21,260 nt of DNA from SKVR01 sp041642035 (GTDB taxonomy: Bacteria > Bacteroidota > Bacteroidia > Bacteroidales > UBA7960), in the NCBI GenBank assembly GCA_041642035.1, contig JBEPXC010000036.1, positions 1 through 21,260 of the forward strand, written 5' to 3'. Made by a program: the position numbers and the translations under genes. Shown piece after piece: positions 7,983 to 15,974 of this stretch (positions are counted from its first letter, which is position 1; every line of letters begins with the position of its first letter). The notes beneath the pieces were generated by a model. The model saw only the letters and a program-made list of their open reading frames with translations. It did no database searches and was not told the origin of the DNA.

Positions 7983-9242
7983 TTAACGGTGCCTTGAAAT
8001 CCAATCGGAAGGGTTGAGCTTGGTGTTTCCAAGCCAAACTTCCAGGTGGACGTATGTTTTGTCTTCACCGGGGTTAGTTGCAATTGTTCCCAGCTCATCT
8101 TTTACCTTCACCTTCTCTCCGTTAGCAACAAATACCTCAGCTAGATGAGCATAAACTGTAAGATAATCACCGTGTCTGATAATGACAGCATATCCTCCGC
8201 CAATGCTGAAAACCCTGGCAACAGTTCCTTCAAATATCGCTCTGGCCCTGCTTCCCTGTGTGGTAGATATATCAATGCCGTTGTTTACGATTTTAATACC
8301 AGGCAACACAGGGTGGGGTTGTTGGCCAAACAGCCCTGTTATAATTCCCCGCTCCAAAGGCCAGGGTAGATTGCCTTTGTTTTCAGCGAAATTATCGGAT
8401 ATTAGTTGTTCTGCCGGCGTTAGGCTGAAGGCATCGGTGGCAGTACGTCCCTGCTCTCTGGCGGCTTCTTCTGCTTTGCGGCGCTCCTCTGCAATTACCT
8501 GTTCAATGGCTTTTTCCAGTTCCCGGGCTGCCTTCTCCTGTTCTTGTAATTGCTGAAGCAACTCTTTTTCCTTTTGCTTTAGTTTGTCCACATTTTGTGC
8601 CTGAGACTCTCTTTCCTTGGTTAGCTTTTGTATTTCCTGTTGTTGCTGAGATAGTAATTCTTGCTGTTGTTTTTTGCGGTCCTGTAATTCGATGAGGTTT
8701 TCTTCCAACTTAATCGAAGTTTCTGCAATCTTTTCAGCCTGTACCTGCCGGTGGCGGGTAAGTTGCTGCAGGTAACGCATACGCAGGTAGGCCTGGTTAA
8801 AATCACGACTGGCAAATACAAACATCATCCTTTGGTAGGAGTTGCGGTTTTTGTGTGCATAATAGATCATCCGGGCATAGGATTCCTTAAGTTCTTTCAG
8901 TTCGTTTTCAAGCTGTGTTTTTTCGTTCGATATGCTTGCGATCCGACCATTAATAAGGCCTATTTCGTTGTTGATGTTCTCCAGAAGACTTTGGCGTGAT
9001 TCAATACGATTGGTTAGAATGACCAGTTGACTCAGATTAATCTCTGTGGTACTTTTAGTTTCTTCAAGCATTTGATTGATAAGTAGAATCTCCTGCTCTA
9101 TGCGTTTTTTATTCCTTTCCAGGTCCTGGCGATCCTGTGAAAATCCAATATGCTGAGTAAATAAAATCAAAAACCCCAAAATAACCCTTGAGAAAAGGTT
9201 GCATGTCGCGATAGATTGATTTCTGTGAGAAGTTTCACACAT
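7983..9242 (-). CDS. EnvC-like murein hydrolase activator (coiled coil plus degenerate M23/LytM domain)
   Basis: 419 residues. A hydrophobic N-terminal segment (VILGFLILFTQHIGFSQ) is an export signal. Residues about 38-265 are almost entirely coiled coil, rich in Gln, Glu and Lys. The LytM/M23 fold occupies about 290-419 (WPLERGIITGLFGQ, FSIGGGYAVIIRHGDYLTVYAHL, HLEVWLG). Two metal-ligand motifs look degenerate: the first, normally H-x-x-x-D, reads NNGIDI with Asn in place of His, and the last, normally H-x-H, reads HLEVW with Glu at the second His. This is the pattern of non-catalytic EnvC/NlpD proteins, which switch on wall amidases during cell separation, so I infer an activator and not a peptidase. 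Its start codon lies 13 bases after the DUF4292 stop, so the two are co-transcribed. No FtsEX genes, the usual EnvC partner, are in the window. Confidence 0.9.
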   Translation of the reverse strand: MCETSHRNQSIATCNLFSRVILGFLILFTQHIGFSQDRQDLERNKKRIEQEILLINQMLEETKSTTEINLSQLVILTNRIESRQSLLENINNEIGLINGRIASISNEKTQLENELKELKESYARMIYYAHKNRNSYQRMMFVFASRDFNQAYLRMRYLQQLTRHRQVQAEKIAETSIKLEENLIELQDRKKQQQELLSQQQQEIQKLTKERESQAQNVDKLKQKEKELLQQLQEQEKAARELEKAIEQVIAEERRKAEEAAREQGRTATDAFSLTPAEQLISDNFAENKGNLPWPLERGIITGLFGQQPHPVLPGIKIVNNGIDISTTQGSRARAIFEGTVARVFSIGGGYAVIIRHGDYLTVYAHLAEVFVANGEKVKVKDELGTIATNPGEDKTYVHLEVWLGNTKLNPSDWISRHR

Positions 9243-9255
9243 ACTCTTTGAAAAT

Positions 9256-10074
9256 TTAGTCGTTCAGACGAATGGGTGTGTATTTATCCGGCACTGAAAA
9301 CTGCATGCTTTGGGGAACATTAAGGGTTGTGCGGGTAAAAAACAATTCCAGGTTAGATGAGTTGACATTGCCTTTATCTGCAAACATCAGTTGCAAATCG
9401 GTGGGTAACGACTGCCCCTGGATCATGTCGTATTTCTTATAATCCGCCCGCAGTGCCCGGCCTGTCGTGGTTTGCTCAATAATATTTGTCCTGATTTGCA
9501 TACTTTCAGGATCAATGGATAGAATCTGCTCGATTGCATTTTCATCTCCAATCTTACGGGTCCGTTTTTGCGCATGCAATTTTATCAGAGGAGAATTAGC
9601 CTGCATTAAAAACTGATCGTTTCTAAAATGAGGAAAATCATCCCCCAGCAACAAAGCCTGTAGCATGAAAAAATCCATTTCAGCATTAAACATCTTGCTG
9701 AGAAAGTTGTGATTACCTATATAGTAGGTCGATTCCAGCCTGTTGATTAATTTCACGCTATCACGTGTTATGATGGCACGAGCCACTTCTATTCCCAGAA
9801 AAGGAGCGAGGGAAATATAAATCGCAGAATCTTTTCTTACCTTCATACTGCCTGCTATAGCATGTGTTCTGTCTTCCCATTTTACTGTTCCCGAAAAGCG
9901 GGTGCTCATCCATTCAAAATCGGCTTTATTGGCATGTACTTCTGCCAGGGTAAGATCAGCACTGCTGAGAGGTTTAACCTCAGGTACTACTGATCGGGGA
10001 GTCCGACAACCATAAACACCAGTTATGAAAATGGCGATAACAATAAATATTTTTACGGATGCTGTTTTAATCAT
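9256..10074 (-). CDS. DUF4292 family lipoprotein
   Basis: From ATG 10074 the product is 272 residues and starts MIKTASVKIFIVIAIFITGV followed by YGC, a signal peptide with a lipobox at Cys23. An upstream ATG at 10098 would add eight residues and is less likely. The mature part has features I associate with DUF4292: FSGTVKWEDR, MKVRKDSAIYISLAPFLGIEVARAIITRD, then YYIGNHNFLSKMFNAEMDFF and LLLGDDF. The family resembles lipoprotein-carrier folds of the LolA/LolB kind, so a role in envelope lipid or lipoprotein handling is possible but unproven. It lies between the TPR lipoprotein gene (45 bases before) and the EnvC-like gene (13 bases after) in a tight same-strand run that I recall being conserved in Bacteroidota. 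Cell location is probably the outer membrane, periplasmic side. Confidence 0.85.
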   Translation of the reverse strand: MIKTASVKIFIVIAIFITGVYGCRTPRSVVPEVKPLSSADLTLAEVHANKADFEWMSTRFSGTVKWEDRTHAIAGSMKVRKDSAIYISLAPFLGIEVARAIITRDSVKLINRLESTYYIGNHNFLSKMFNAEMDFFMLQALLLGDDFPHFRNDQFLMQANSPLIKLHAQKRTRKIGDENAIEQILSIDPESMQIRTNIIEQTTTGRALRADYKKYDMIQGQSLPTDLQLMFADKGNVNSSNLELFFTRTTLNVPQSMQFSVPDKYTPIRLND

Positions 10075-10119
10075 AATAATTTGACTGGTATGAACCATTC
10101 GTTACAGATTTAAATTTTT

Positions 10120-11880
10120 TTACTCAAACAGCCTGCCTTCTGAGATTTTCTTCTCCAAAAACACACTTACTTCATCGTCCATCTCCTCATCCTTTGCTTC
10201 CAGTGCCTTCTCCCAGTATTCAAGAGCTTCTTCTTTTTGCCCTAGTTTATATAGTACATCGCCGAAATGTTCGAGCAAAACTGCATTGGGTTCTTCCGTA
10301 TTATCCAAGGCTTTTTTGATCCATTTCTGAGCCTGCTGATAGTCGCCCAGTTTGTATTGTATCCATCCATAGGTATCCTGAAAGGACACATTGTCGGGCT
10401 CCAACTCCAGTGATTTAGCTGACATGCGGAGTGCCTTTTCCAGGTTGTTATTTTGCGAAGACAAATAGTAACTGTAGTTGTTTAAGGCATAGGCGTTATC
10501 CGGATCCAAGGCTATTGCTTCATCATAATGATGATATGACTTATCATAGTCAGCGGTTTTATGATAGCTATCGGCAAGCATAACCAAAAACTGTCCCATG
10601 AGTTCAGGTTCATTTAAAGACAAATCCTTTCCATTCTCGAGAGATTTAATGGCTTTGTGATAGTTTTTTAGCTGAAAATGTGCCAATCCATTAAAATAAA
10701 AGAGCAAGGGATGTTCAAAAAAGTATTCCAAGGCTTCATCTGAAGATTCAGCCAAGCCTTCGAAATCGGCCAATTGAGCTTTAACAGATAACAATTGCTC
10801 CCAATATCCCAACTCAGAAGGGTCTAGTTGCGCCGCAACAGAATAGCGTATTCCTGCCTCCTGCAATTGATTATTGCGATAAAGAAAATCACCATAAATA
10901 GCATGTGCCCGGGCTTCATCATCATGTACCTCCACGAGTAGTTCACATAAATCCATAGCCTGGGAGGCATATGTTGAATCTTCCTCGCTCAGATAGTAAT
11001 ACGATGCCATTATCCTGGCCTTGCCTTCAATATTGAGGTTGGGCGAGACAAATGCTTTCTGCAGTTGTTCAAAAGACTCCTCATCCTGGCCGTTGTTCCT
11101 GTAGTAATCGGCTAGTAAGAGGTTTGCCATGGGGTAATCGGGTTGAATTTCGAGCATTTGGTGGTAAATCCTGTAGGCTTCTTCGCTTTGTCCGTTCTCG
11201 TTGTAGATATCCGCCAGCAGCTCCAGATACATTACATCCTGGGGGAAATAGGATACCAGACGTTTCGCTTCTTCCAAAGCCAGGTCGGGTCTTTCCATTT
11301 CCAGATAAGTCTTTTGTTTTTGCAAGGAAAGATCGTTGTTGAATCCACTGATTTTCTCAATATAGTCAAATTGGGCTATGGCTTCTTCAAATTTTTCCAA
11401 ATAGATGAGTGTGCTTAATTTGCTTATTTGAATATCCAGGTCATTAGGATGAAGTCTGGCCAATTCATTCTGAACCTGAAGCCCCTGCTCATTTTTATTC
11501 TGCACAAAGTAGATGTCGGCCAGAGCCATGCTAAAATACTTGTTATCCGGATCCAGTCTAACTGCCTTTAAGGCAAATTCTTCGGCATCCTTTGTGTATC
11601 CCTGCTGAGCGTGAAGTTTGGCTAATTCATAAAAGGCAGCCGAATTACGCGGGTCAATCTTTGCCGCTTCTGCGTATAGAAGTATTGCATTAGCATGATT
11701 GCCCAGCATACTTTGCTTGCTTCCTTCAATAAGTCGGGCAGTGCTTTCCAGTTGTTCTATCTGCGATACTTCAGGGATGTTTTTATCCGAAGGCAAACTG
11801 CCGGAGGTATCTTTCTGGCTTTTACATGCTGTTGAGCTAAGAAAAATGACCAGGGCTATTATGTAAGTAATTTGCTTCAT
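10120..11880 (-). CDS. TPR-repeat lipoprotein
   Basis: 586 residues. The N-terminus MKQITYIIALVIFLSSTACK is a signal peptide with a lipobox (SSTAC), so the protein is lipid-anchored. The rest is a chain of about a dozen 34-residue tetratricopeptide repeats from residue 60 to near the end. Clear ones include AAFYELAKLHAQQGYTKDAE, AYRIYHQMLEIQPDYPMANL and YDKSYHHYDEAIALDPDNAY. It ends in an acidic tail (EAKDEEMDDE). TPRs form a superhelix that binds other proteins; no catalytic domain is present. Its place between the nucleotidyltransferase and the DUF4292/EnvC-like pair, which I recall as usual in Bacteroidota, suggests a scaffold role in envelope assembly, but the partner is unknown. The 96-base gap to the upstream gene is larger than elsewhere in the block and may hold a separate promoter that I could not identify. 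Confidence 0.88.
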   Translation of the reverse strand: MKQITYIIALVIFLSSTACKSQKDTSGSLPSDKNIPEVSQIEQLESTARLIEGSKQSMLGNHANAILLYAEAAKIDPRNSAAFYELAKLHAQQGYTKDAEEFALKAVRLDPDNKYFSMALADIYFVQNKNEQGLQVQNELARLHPNDLDIQISKLSTLIYLEKFEEAIAQFDYIEKISGFNNDLSLQKQKTYLEMERPDLALEEAKRLVSYFPQDVMYLELLADIYNENGQSEEAYRIYHQMLEIQPDYPMANLLLADYYRNNGQDEESFEQLQKAFVSPNLNIEGKARIMASYYYLSEEDSTYASQAMDLCELLVEVHDDEARAHAIYGDFLYRNNQLQEAGIRYSVAAQLDPSELGYWEQLLSVKAQLADFEGLAESSDEALEYFFEHPLLFYFNGLAHFQLKNYHKAIKSLENGKDLSLNEPELMGQFLVMLADSYHKTADYDKSYHHYDEAIALDPDNAYALNNYSYYLSSQNNNLEKALRMSAKSLELEPDNVSFQDTYGWIQYKLGDYQQAQKWIKKALDNTEEPNAVLLEHFGDVLYKLGQKEEALEYWEKALEAKDEEMDDEVSVFLEKKISEGRLFE

Positions 11881-11976
11881 CAGATTGTTATTATGTTTTA
11901 ATGGTTCTGCCGGAGGGTAGGGCAGAGACTTTTTACTTCAATGCCCTGGCTTTTAAAAGCTAAAGTTACGAATTCT

Positions 11977-12978
11977 TTAGCTATCGATCTGAGAATAATC
12001 CCCCAGGCTAAGTTCTGCCGGCTTTTCGCTCAGGCTTGCATAATTGCCTATCATGGTATTTGATAAGACAGCATTGCGAATACTTGCGTTTTCACCGATG
12101 ATTGAATTGTCTATCACCGAGTTTTCTATTTTGCTGTTTTTTCCCAACGATACATAGGGGCCAACTATGGCATTTTTCAACACCACATTTTCACCTATAA
12201 AGCAGGGTTGTATGATAACTGCATTTTCCTGTATAATATTTTGTGGCAAAGGCAATTCTTTTTCATGTACCAATACCCTTTGATTGGTAAAAACTGTTGC
12301 ATTTTTATTTCCACAATCCATCCATTCTATTACATCACCTGTAACAAAGCGGGTTTTGTTTTTGCGCATGTTTTCCAGGGCGTCGGTGAGTTGATATTCA
12401 CCTTTTTTGGAAATATTATGATCAATCAGGTATTGAAGTTCTTTCTTCAACGCATTACCATCTTTGAAATAATAGATTCCTATGATGGCCTGATCGGAGA
12501 CAAAAGACGGTGGTTTTTCAATGAAATCGCATATTACTCCCTCTTCGTTTGTTTTAACCACTCCAAAAGCCGATGGGTCGTCAACCCTGTGGGTCCAGAT
12601 GATACCGTCCTGTGATTCATCTAGTCTGAAGTCAGCTTTAAATAAGGTATCGGCAAAGGCCACGATGGTTTTACCATCGAGTGAATCTGCGGCGCTCAGC
12701 ACGGCATGGCCAGTTCCCAGGGCTTCTTTTTGATAATAAATTTTACCCCTGGCGCCAGCTTTTTGGGCAATGGCCAGAAGTTGCTTTTCTACAGCAGGGC
12801 CAAAATCACCAATGATAAAGGCAATTTCTTCGGGTTTCTCGCTGCATACCTCCATTATGTCTTCGCATAGGCGCTGAACGATGGGTTTCCCGGCTACATG
12901 GAGTAAGGGTTTTGGTATGGTAAGGGTATGGGGCCGCATACGGGTACCCATACCGGCCATAGGGATAATTAACTTCAT
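11977..12978 (-). CDS. Sugar-phosphate nucleotidyltransferase (RmlA/GlmU-like, with left-handed beta-helix tail)
   Basis: From ATG 12978 the product is 333 residues and begins MKLIIPMAGMGTRMRPHT; the in-frame ATG at 13017 would add a polar 13-residue leader that the family lacks. The nucleotide-binding signature G-M-G-T-R-x-R-P-x-T with PKPLLHVAGKPI is intact, and the catalytic core runs to about residue 225 (AFADTLFKADF, FIEKPPSF, GEYQLTDALE, EWMDCGNK). The C-terminal 75 residues are hexapeptide repeats (ENAVIIQPCFIGENVVLKNA, SVIDNSIIGENAS), a left-handed beta-helix. The enzyme should join a sugar-1-phosphate to an NTP to give an NDP-sugar for surface polysaccharide. Substrate sugar and nucleotide cannot be read from the sequence; glucose-1-phosphate with dTTP or UTP is the usual guess. 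No acetyltransferase motif is evident, so this is not a full GlmU. It follows dut by 70 bases on the same strand. Confidence 0.88.
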   Translation of the reverse strand: MKLIIPMAGMGTRMRPHTLTIPKPLLHVAGKPIVQRLCEDIMEVCSEKPEEIAFIIGDFGPAVEKQLLAIAQKAGARGKIYYQKEALGTGHAVLSAADSLDGKTIVAFADTLFKADFRLDESQDGIIWTHRVDDPSAFGVVKTNEEGVICDFIEKPPSFVSDQAIIGIYYFKDGNALKKELQYLIDHNISKKGEYQLTDALENMRKNKTRFVTGDVIEWMDCGNKNATVFTNQRVLVHEKELPLPQNIIQENAVIIQPCFIGENVVLKNAIVGPYVSLGKNSKIENSVIDNSIIGENASIRNAVLSNTMIGNYASLSEKPAELSLGDYSQIDS

Positions 12979-13048
12979 ATTGGGGCTATTTGATGATTGT
13001 GAATTTTTATTTGACACCTGATGGAGCTGCTGAGGATCCGTTAAAAGC

Positions 13049-13483
13049 TTATTTTACTCCCGTATGCCCGAATCCTCCTTCACCACGCAGTGTTTCAGTA
13101 AGTATCTCCACATGAAGAGGATTAATTCTTTCATGTTTGGCCACTACCATCTGTGCGATGCGGTCACCGCTTTGAATTTCAAAATCTTCAGTAGAAAGAT
13201 TTACGAGTATAACCTTAATTTCTCCCCGGTAATCGGCATCAATGGTTCCGGGAGAATTGAGCACCGTCACACCCTTTTTGGCAGCAAGGCCGCTGCGGGG
13301 TCTTACCTGTGCTTCAAAGCCTTCGGGCAACTCGATATGCAAACCTGTGGGCACCAGGGCTCTTGCAAGAGGTTTTAATATAATGGGTTCGGCGCAAAAA
13401 GCCCGTAAATCCATGCCTGCAGACAGTGCTGTCTCGTAATAGGGCATGGGATTGGTAGATTTGTTTATGATTTTTACATCCAT
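13049..13483 (-). CDS. dut: Deoxyuridine 5'-triphosphate nucleotidohydrolase (dUTPase)
   Basis: From ATG 13483 the product is 144 residues, the normal length for a trimeric dUTPase; the in-frame ATG at 13525 adds a 14-residue leader with no family counterpart and overlaps the candidate promoter. All five motifs are present in order: AGMDLRA (1), RPRSGLA (2), the uracil-binding GVTVLNSPGTIDADYRGE (3), GDRIAQMV (4) and the P-loop-like RGEGGFGHTG (5). The enzyme hydrolyses dUTP to dUMP and pyrophosphate, which keeps uracil out of DNA and feeds dTMP synthesis. It is the first gene of the minus-strand envelope block, 70 bases before the nucleotidyltransferase start, an arrangement I recall from other Bacteroidota. 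The function is certain; the tie to the envelope genes is probably only positional. Confidence 0.97.
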   Translation of the reverse strand: MDVKIINKSTNPMPYYETALSAGMDLRAFCAEPIILKPLARALVPTGLHIELPEGFEAQVRPRSGLAAKKGVTVLNSPGTIDADYRGEIKVILVNLSTEDFEIQSGDRIAQMVVAKHERINPLHVEILTETLRGEGGFGHTGVK

Positions 13484-13522
13484 AGTTAAAAGATTTGCCT
13501 GACCAACAGGGCATAAATGCGG

Positions 13523-13530
13523 CAAATTTA
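13523..13530 (-). promoter_or_regulatory. Candidate -7 box TAAATTTG upstream of dut
   Basis: On minus the bases read TAAATTTG, an exact TAnnTTTG match 39 bases before the chosen dut ATG. A -33 TTG is not seen at 17-23 bases. The position, at the head of the whole minus-strand block and next to a non-coding stretch, makes it the best promoter candidate for the operon. Confidence 0.4.
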
Positions 13531-13725
13531 ACGAAAAGCTTTCTTACTCAGGCGAAAAATGTGTTAAAAGGAATAAGCTACTGCCCCATCACCAGGATAA
13601 CCAGGGGTAGGATATTTAGGTCATTAATCTTCAGCCACATTTACGAATGTAGCAAGACTTACCTGATGTTATTAGAAAATGCCATAACAATTCATTTGTT
13701 TTTGGTTTATATTAAAATGAGATAG

Positions 13726-13860
13726 ATGATTAAATCACAGATAATCAGAAACAAAGGAGCATATGATCTGTTTATAATACCAAAGAGCTCAACTGAAGGT
13801 ATTCTCTTTATACGGGCTGCCGAACCTGGAGAAATAGCTTGCCAGACTTTGACTACCTGA
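13726..13860 (+). CDS. Possible small ORF (44 aa) upstream of the Rho_N-domain gene
   Basis: A plus-strand ATG at 13726 opens a 44-residue frame (MIKSQIIRNKGAYDLFIIP..., ending CQTLTT) whose TGA lies 9 bases before the ATG of the next gene. The spacing and the mixed hydrophobic/polar composition would fit a translationally coupled small gene. I recognise no family, and a frame of this length can occur by chance. It lies in an otherwise empty region (13531-13869); the part left of 13726 holds nothing else I can support. Confidence 0.35.
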   Translation: MIKSQIIRNKGAYDLFIIPKSSTEGILFIRAAEPGEIACQTLTT

Positions 13861-13869
13861 AGTTTCCTT

Positions 13870-14424
13870 ATGAATAATAACCTTTTAAACCTTTTAGCTA
13901 TGAGAGGAAAATTAGAAAATGAAGGACATTATGAACTGTTTAAAACTATAAACGGTAATCAGATATTAAATTTAAACGATAATAAATTCTTTGCCGTTGT
14001 AAAAGGTCAGAAAGGTGATTTGCTCATTGCAACAGATGAGGATCATCAAAAAGAAAAAACAATCAGGCAAGGGAATTTTTATCTTTCTGATTTTGATGAT
14101 GACCCCGAATTTAGTGATATGCCTCATCTGTTTTTAGAGGAAGGCGAGAAATACAGGGAGTGGATTTTACCCAATGATAAACCTACCCAAGGCGATTACC
14201 AGAAAAAACTGGTAAAAAGCGGTAACCTGGTATCAAAATCAAAAGTAGAGCGTCATGTAAAAGGCAAAGGTAATACCGGAACTGAAAAGCAATATATAGG
14301 AAAACAGGAAAAATTACGTTCAAAAACAAAGGACGAATTATATGAAATGGCGAAGAAGAAAAACATTTCTGGTCGTTCAAGAATGAAAAAAGAGGAACTG
14401 GTTGAGAAACTGGCCCAGGATTAA
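13870..14424 (+). CDS. Rho_N/SAP-like domain-containing protein of unknown function
   Basis: 184 residues and the only sizeable plus-strand gene in the window. The first 100 residues are a soluble alpha/beta region (HYELFKTINGNQILNLNDNK, FFAVVKGQKGDLLIA, then an acidic DFDDDPEFSDMPHLFLEE). A basic, Lys-rich linker follows (about 115-148). The last 35 residues read KTKDELYEMAKKKNISGRSR then MKKEELVEKL, the pattern of a Rho N-terminal/SAP-like helix-extended-loop-helix that binds single-stranded nucleic acid. It is far too short for transcription factor Rho and has no ATPase. A nucleic-acid-associated role is reasonable, but the target is unknown. M11 (MRGKLENEGHYELF) is an alternative start. 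It is flanked by oppositely oriented genes, so it forms its own transcription unit, possibly with the small ORF just upstream. Confidence 0.75.
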   Translation: MNNNLLNLLAMRGKLENEGHYELFKTINGNQILNLNDNKFFAVVKGQKGDLLIATDEDHQKEKTIRQGNFYLSDFDDDPEFSDMPHLFLEEGEKYREWILPNDKPTQGDYQKKLVKSGNLVSKSKVERHVKGKGNTGTEKQYIGKQEKLRSKTKDELYEMAKKKNISGRSRMKKEELVEKLAQD

Positions 14425-14436
14425 AATTTCTTTTAT

Positions 14437-14473
14437 AAAAGGATGATAATCATTGATACTTGCCTCCTTTTTT
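14437..14473 (+). terminator. Weak candidate terminator after the Rho_N-domain gene
   Basis: AAAAGGA (14437-14443) can pair with TCCTTTT (14465-14471), closing a 21-base loop and ending in a T-run (14468-14473). It sits 13 bases after the stop codon, in the convergent gap before the serine hydrolase gene. The short stem and large loop make this a weak call. Confidence 0.3.
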
Positions 14474-14534
14474 GACAGAGTGATTGGAGACAGGAATGGT
14501 GGATGACTTGTAAATAGGTTACAGCGGTAAGTGT

Positions 14535-15908
14535 TTACTCGGATTCAGTATCTTCGGATTCAATTTCCTGTGACTCCTCCTGATCATAATGGCTGTTTAG
14601 GGTGGTCCAGATTTCTTTCTCGTCGTAGTATAAAATATCTTGTATTCCTTCAATAATTTCGAGAATACCCTTATTGTTGTTGCTCAATACTATGATGGTG
14701 GTATGATCTTCGGGAAAACGCTTGAAGCTGGTTCTGAAGCCATGCCAGCGACCTGGATGGTGAACAATCTTTTTGCCTAAGAAGGTCTGCAGGCGCCACC
14801 CAAGGCCATAATCTACCAGGGTGTCATTCGACAGACGTGCATTGGCGAATGCCTCTTGCCATGCCTGTGGAGGCAACAGCGCACTGCGATGAAGGGCCTG
14901 ATCCCATTTAAAAAGATCGTGTACGGTAGAGAAAATTCCCTTATCTCCCAGCGGACCGTCGAGAGGATCATCGGGAATGATGATGTGCCTGCCGCGCGAT
15001 TGCCTGTAGCCGTATGCACGGTTGTCGATCACGATGGGTTGGTGCAGATCGTACACAAACGAACGGTTCATACCTAGTGGAGTAAAGATATTGTCATGTA
15101 TAAACTGCGCATATTTTACCCCGGAAACCCGTTCAATAAGCAGACCCAGGAAAACAAATCCCGTATTGGAATAGTCAAAGCGCTGGCCAGGAGTGAAATT
15201 CAACCCTCTCGGGTGATTCAGGAAAAGTTGGAGCACGTCTTCATTGTCGGGGAGTTTACTCTTTTTCCAGAAACGTTCAACCAGCCACATATAATTCTGC
15301 AGCCCTGAAGTATGCGTGAGCATTTGTCGTATGGTGATGTTGTCGTAGGGGAATTCGGGAATATATTGCTTTACCTTATGGTCGATGTCCAGCTTACCCT
15401 CCTGTTGCAGCATCAGCACTGCCGCTGCAGTAAAGGTCTTTGAGATGCTAGCCAGCTGGAAGGTCGTTTCAATATTCATGGGCTCAGAGCGCCGAAAGGA
15501 GCTGAACCCGAAAGAACGTTCGTAAATCAACATGCCGTAGCGGGCAATAAGCACGTTGCCGTTAAACCCACTGTCGATAAGAAGGCTGGTGATTTGGTGG
15601 TCGATGTATTCAATCTCTTCTTCCGAATAAAACAGGGTGTTATAAAAACTTGCCGATGCTGACTGACTGGGCAAATACCTGCCTCCTTTTTCAAAATCCG
15701 GTAAGCCTGAGAAGGAAAACAATATGATCAACAGAGTATATTTGTAAAATACCGGCACAGCAGCAATATCCCTTACGCCACAAGCTATAAGCTGATCAAT
15801 CTTAATGGATAAGGGATGCTTGATCAATTGATCTTTTATGCTGCGTAAGGTTGAAGTCAGTAGAAAAGGTTCGGTATTTCGGGATATTCTCGGATTTTTT
15901 CTTTTCAT
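14535..15908 (-). CDS. Beta-lactamase-fold serine hydrolase (class C/esterase family) with N-terminal membrane anchor
   Basis: From ATG 15908 the product is 457 residues; an in-frame ATG at 15929 lies within the candidate promoter. About 55 mostly basic residues precede a single hydrophobic segment (YTLLIILFSFSGL, about 57-69), so the enzyme is probably anchored with its catalytic domain outside the cytoplasm. The serine beta-lactamase fold follows: S-x-x-K is SISK (S154, K157), Y-x-N is YSN (Y246) in FDYSNTGFVFLG, and the third motif is HPG in IVHHPGRWHG rather than KTG. LTHTSGL and FTPGQRFDY are typical of the Beta-lactamase/EstB/D-peptidase family (Pfam PF00144). The C-terminus is very acidic (QEIESEDTESE). 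Members include esterases and D-aminopeptidases; antibiotic hydrolysis should not be assumed. It is transcribed divergently from tRNA-Asn. Confidence 0.87.
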   Translation of the reverse strand: MKRKNPRISRNTEPFLLTSTLRSIKDQLIKHPLSIKIDQLIACGVRDIAAVPVFYKYTLLIILFSFSGLPDFEKGGRYLPSQSASASFYNTLFYSEEEIEYIDHQITSLLIDSGFNGNVLIARYGMLIYERSFGFSSFRRSEPMNIETTFQLASISKTFTAAAVLMLQQEGKLDIDHKVKQYIPEFPYDNITIRQMLTHTSGLQNYMWLVERFWKKSKLPDNEDVLQLFLNHPRGLNFTPGQRFDYSNTGFVFLGLLIERVSGVKYAQFIHDNIFTPLGMNRSFVYDLHQPIVIDNRAYGYRQSRGRHIIIPDDPLDGPLGDKGIFSTVHDLFKWDQALHRSALLPPQAWQEAFANARLSNDTLVDYGLGWRLQTFLGKKIVHHPGRWHGFRTSFKRFPEDHTTIIVLSNNNKGILEIIEGIQDILYYDEKEIWTTLNSHYDQEESQEIESEDTESE

Positions 15909-15916
15909 AAGTATTA

Positions 15917-15924
15917 CAAAATTA
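15917..15924 (-). promoter_or_regulatory. Candidate -7 box TAATTTTG for the serine hydrolase gene
   Basis: On minus the bases read TAATTTTG, an exact TAnnTTTG match, but only 8 bases separate it from the ATG at 15908, which would give a nearly leaderless transcript. No -33 TTG is seen. It faces away from the tRNA-Asn promoter in the same 131-base divergent spacer. Confidence 0.25.
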
Positions 15925-15974
15925 ATCACTCCTGAGGTTTTAGATGTTAATACGGAAAAAAAGAAAAAAATATT

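Noticed and set aside
8182..8556. Plus-strand frame of 124 codons antisense to the EnvC-like gene
   Set aside because: Shadow of the coiled-coil/LytM coding strand; Ser/Ala/Cys-rich and without a domain.
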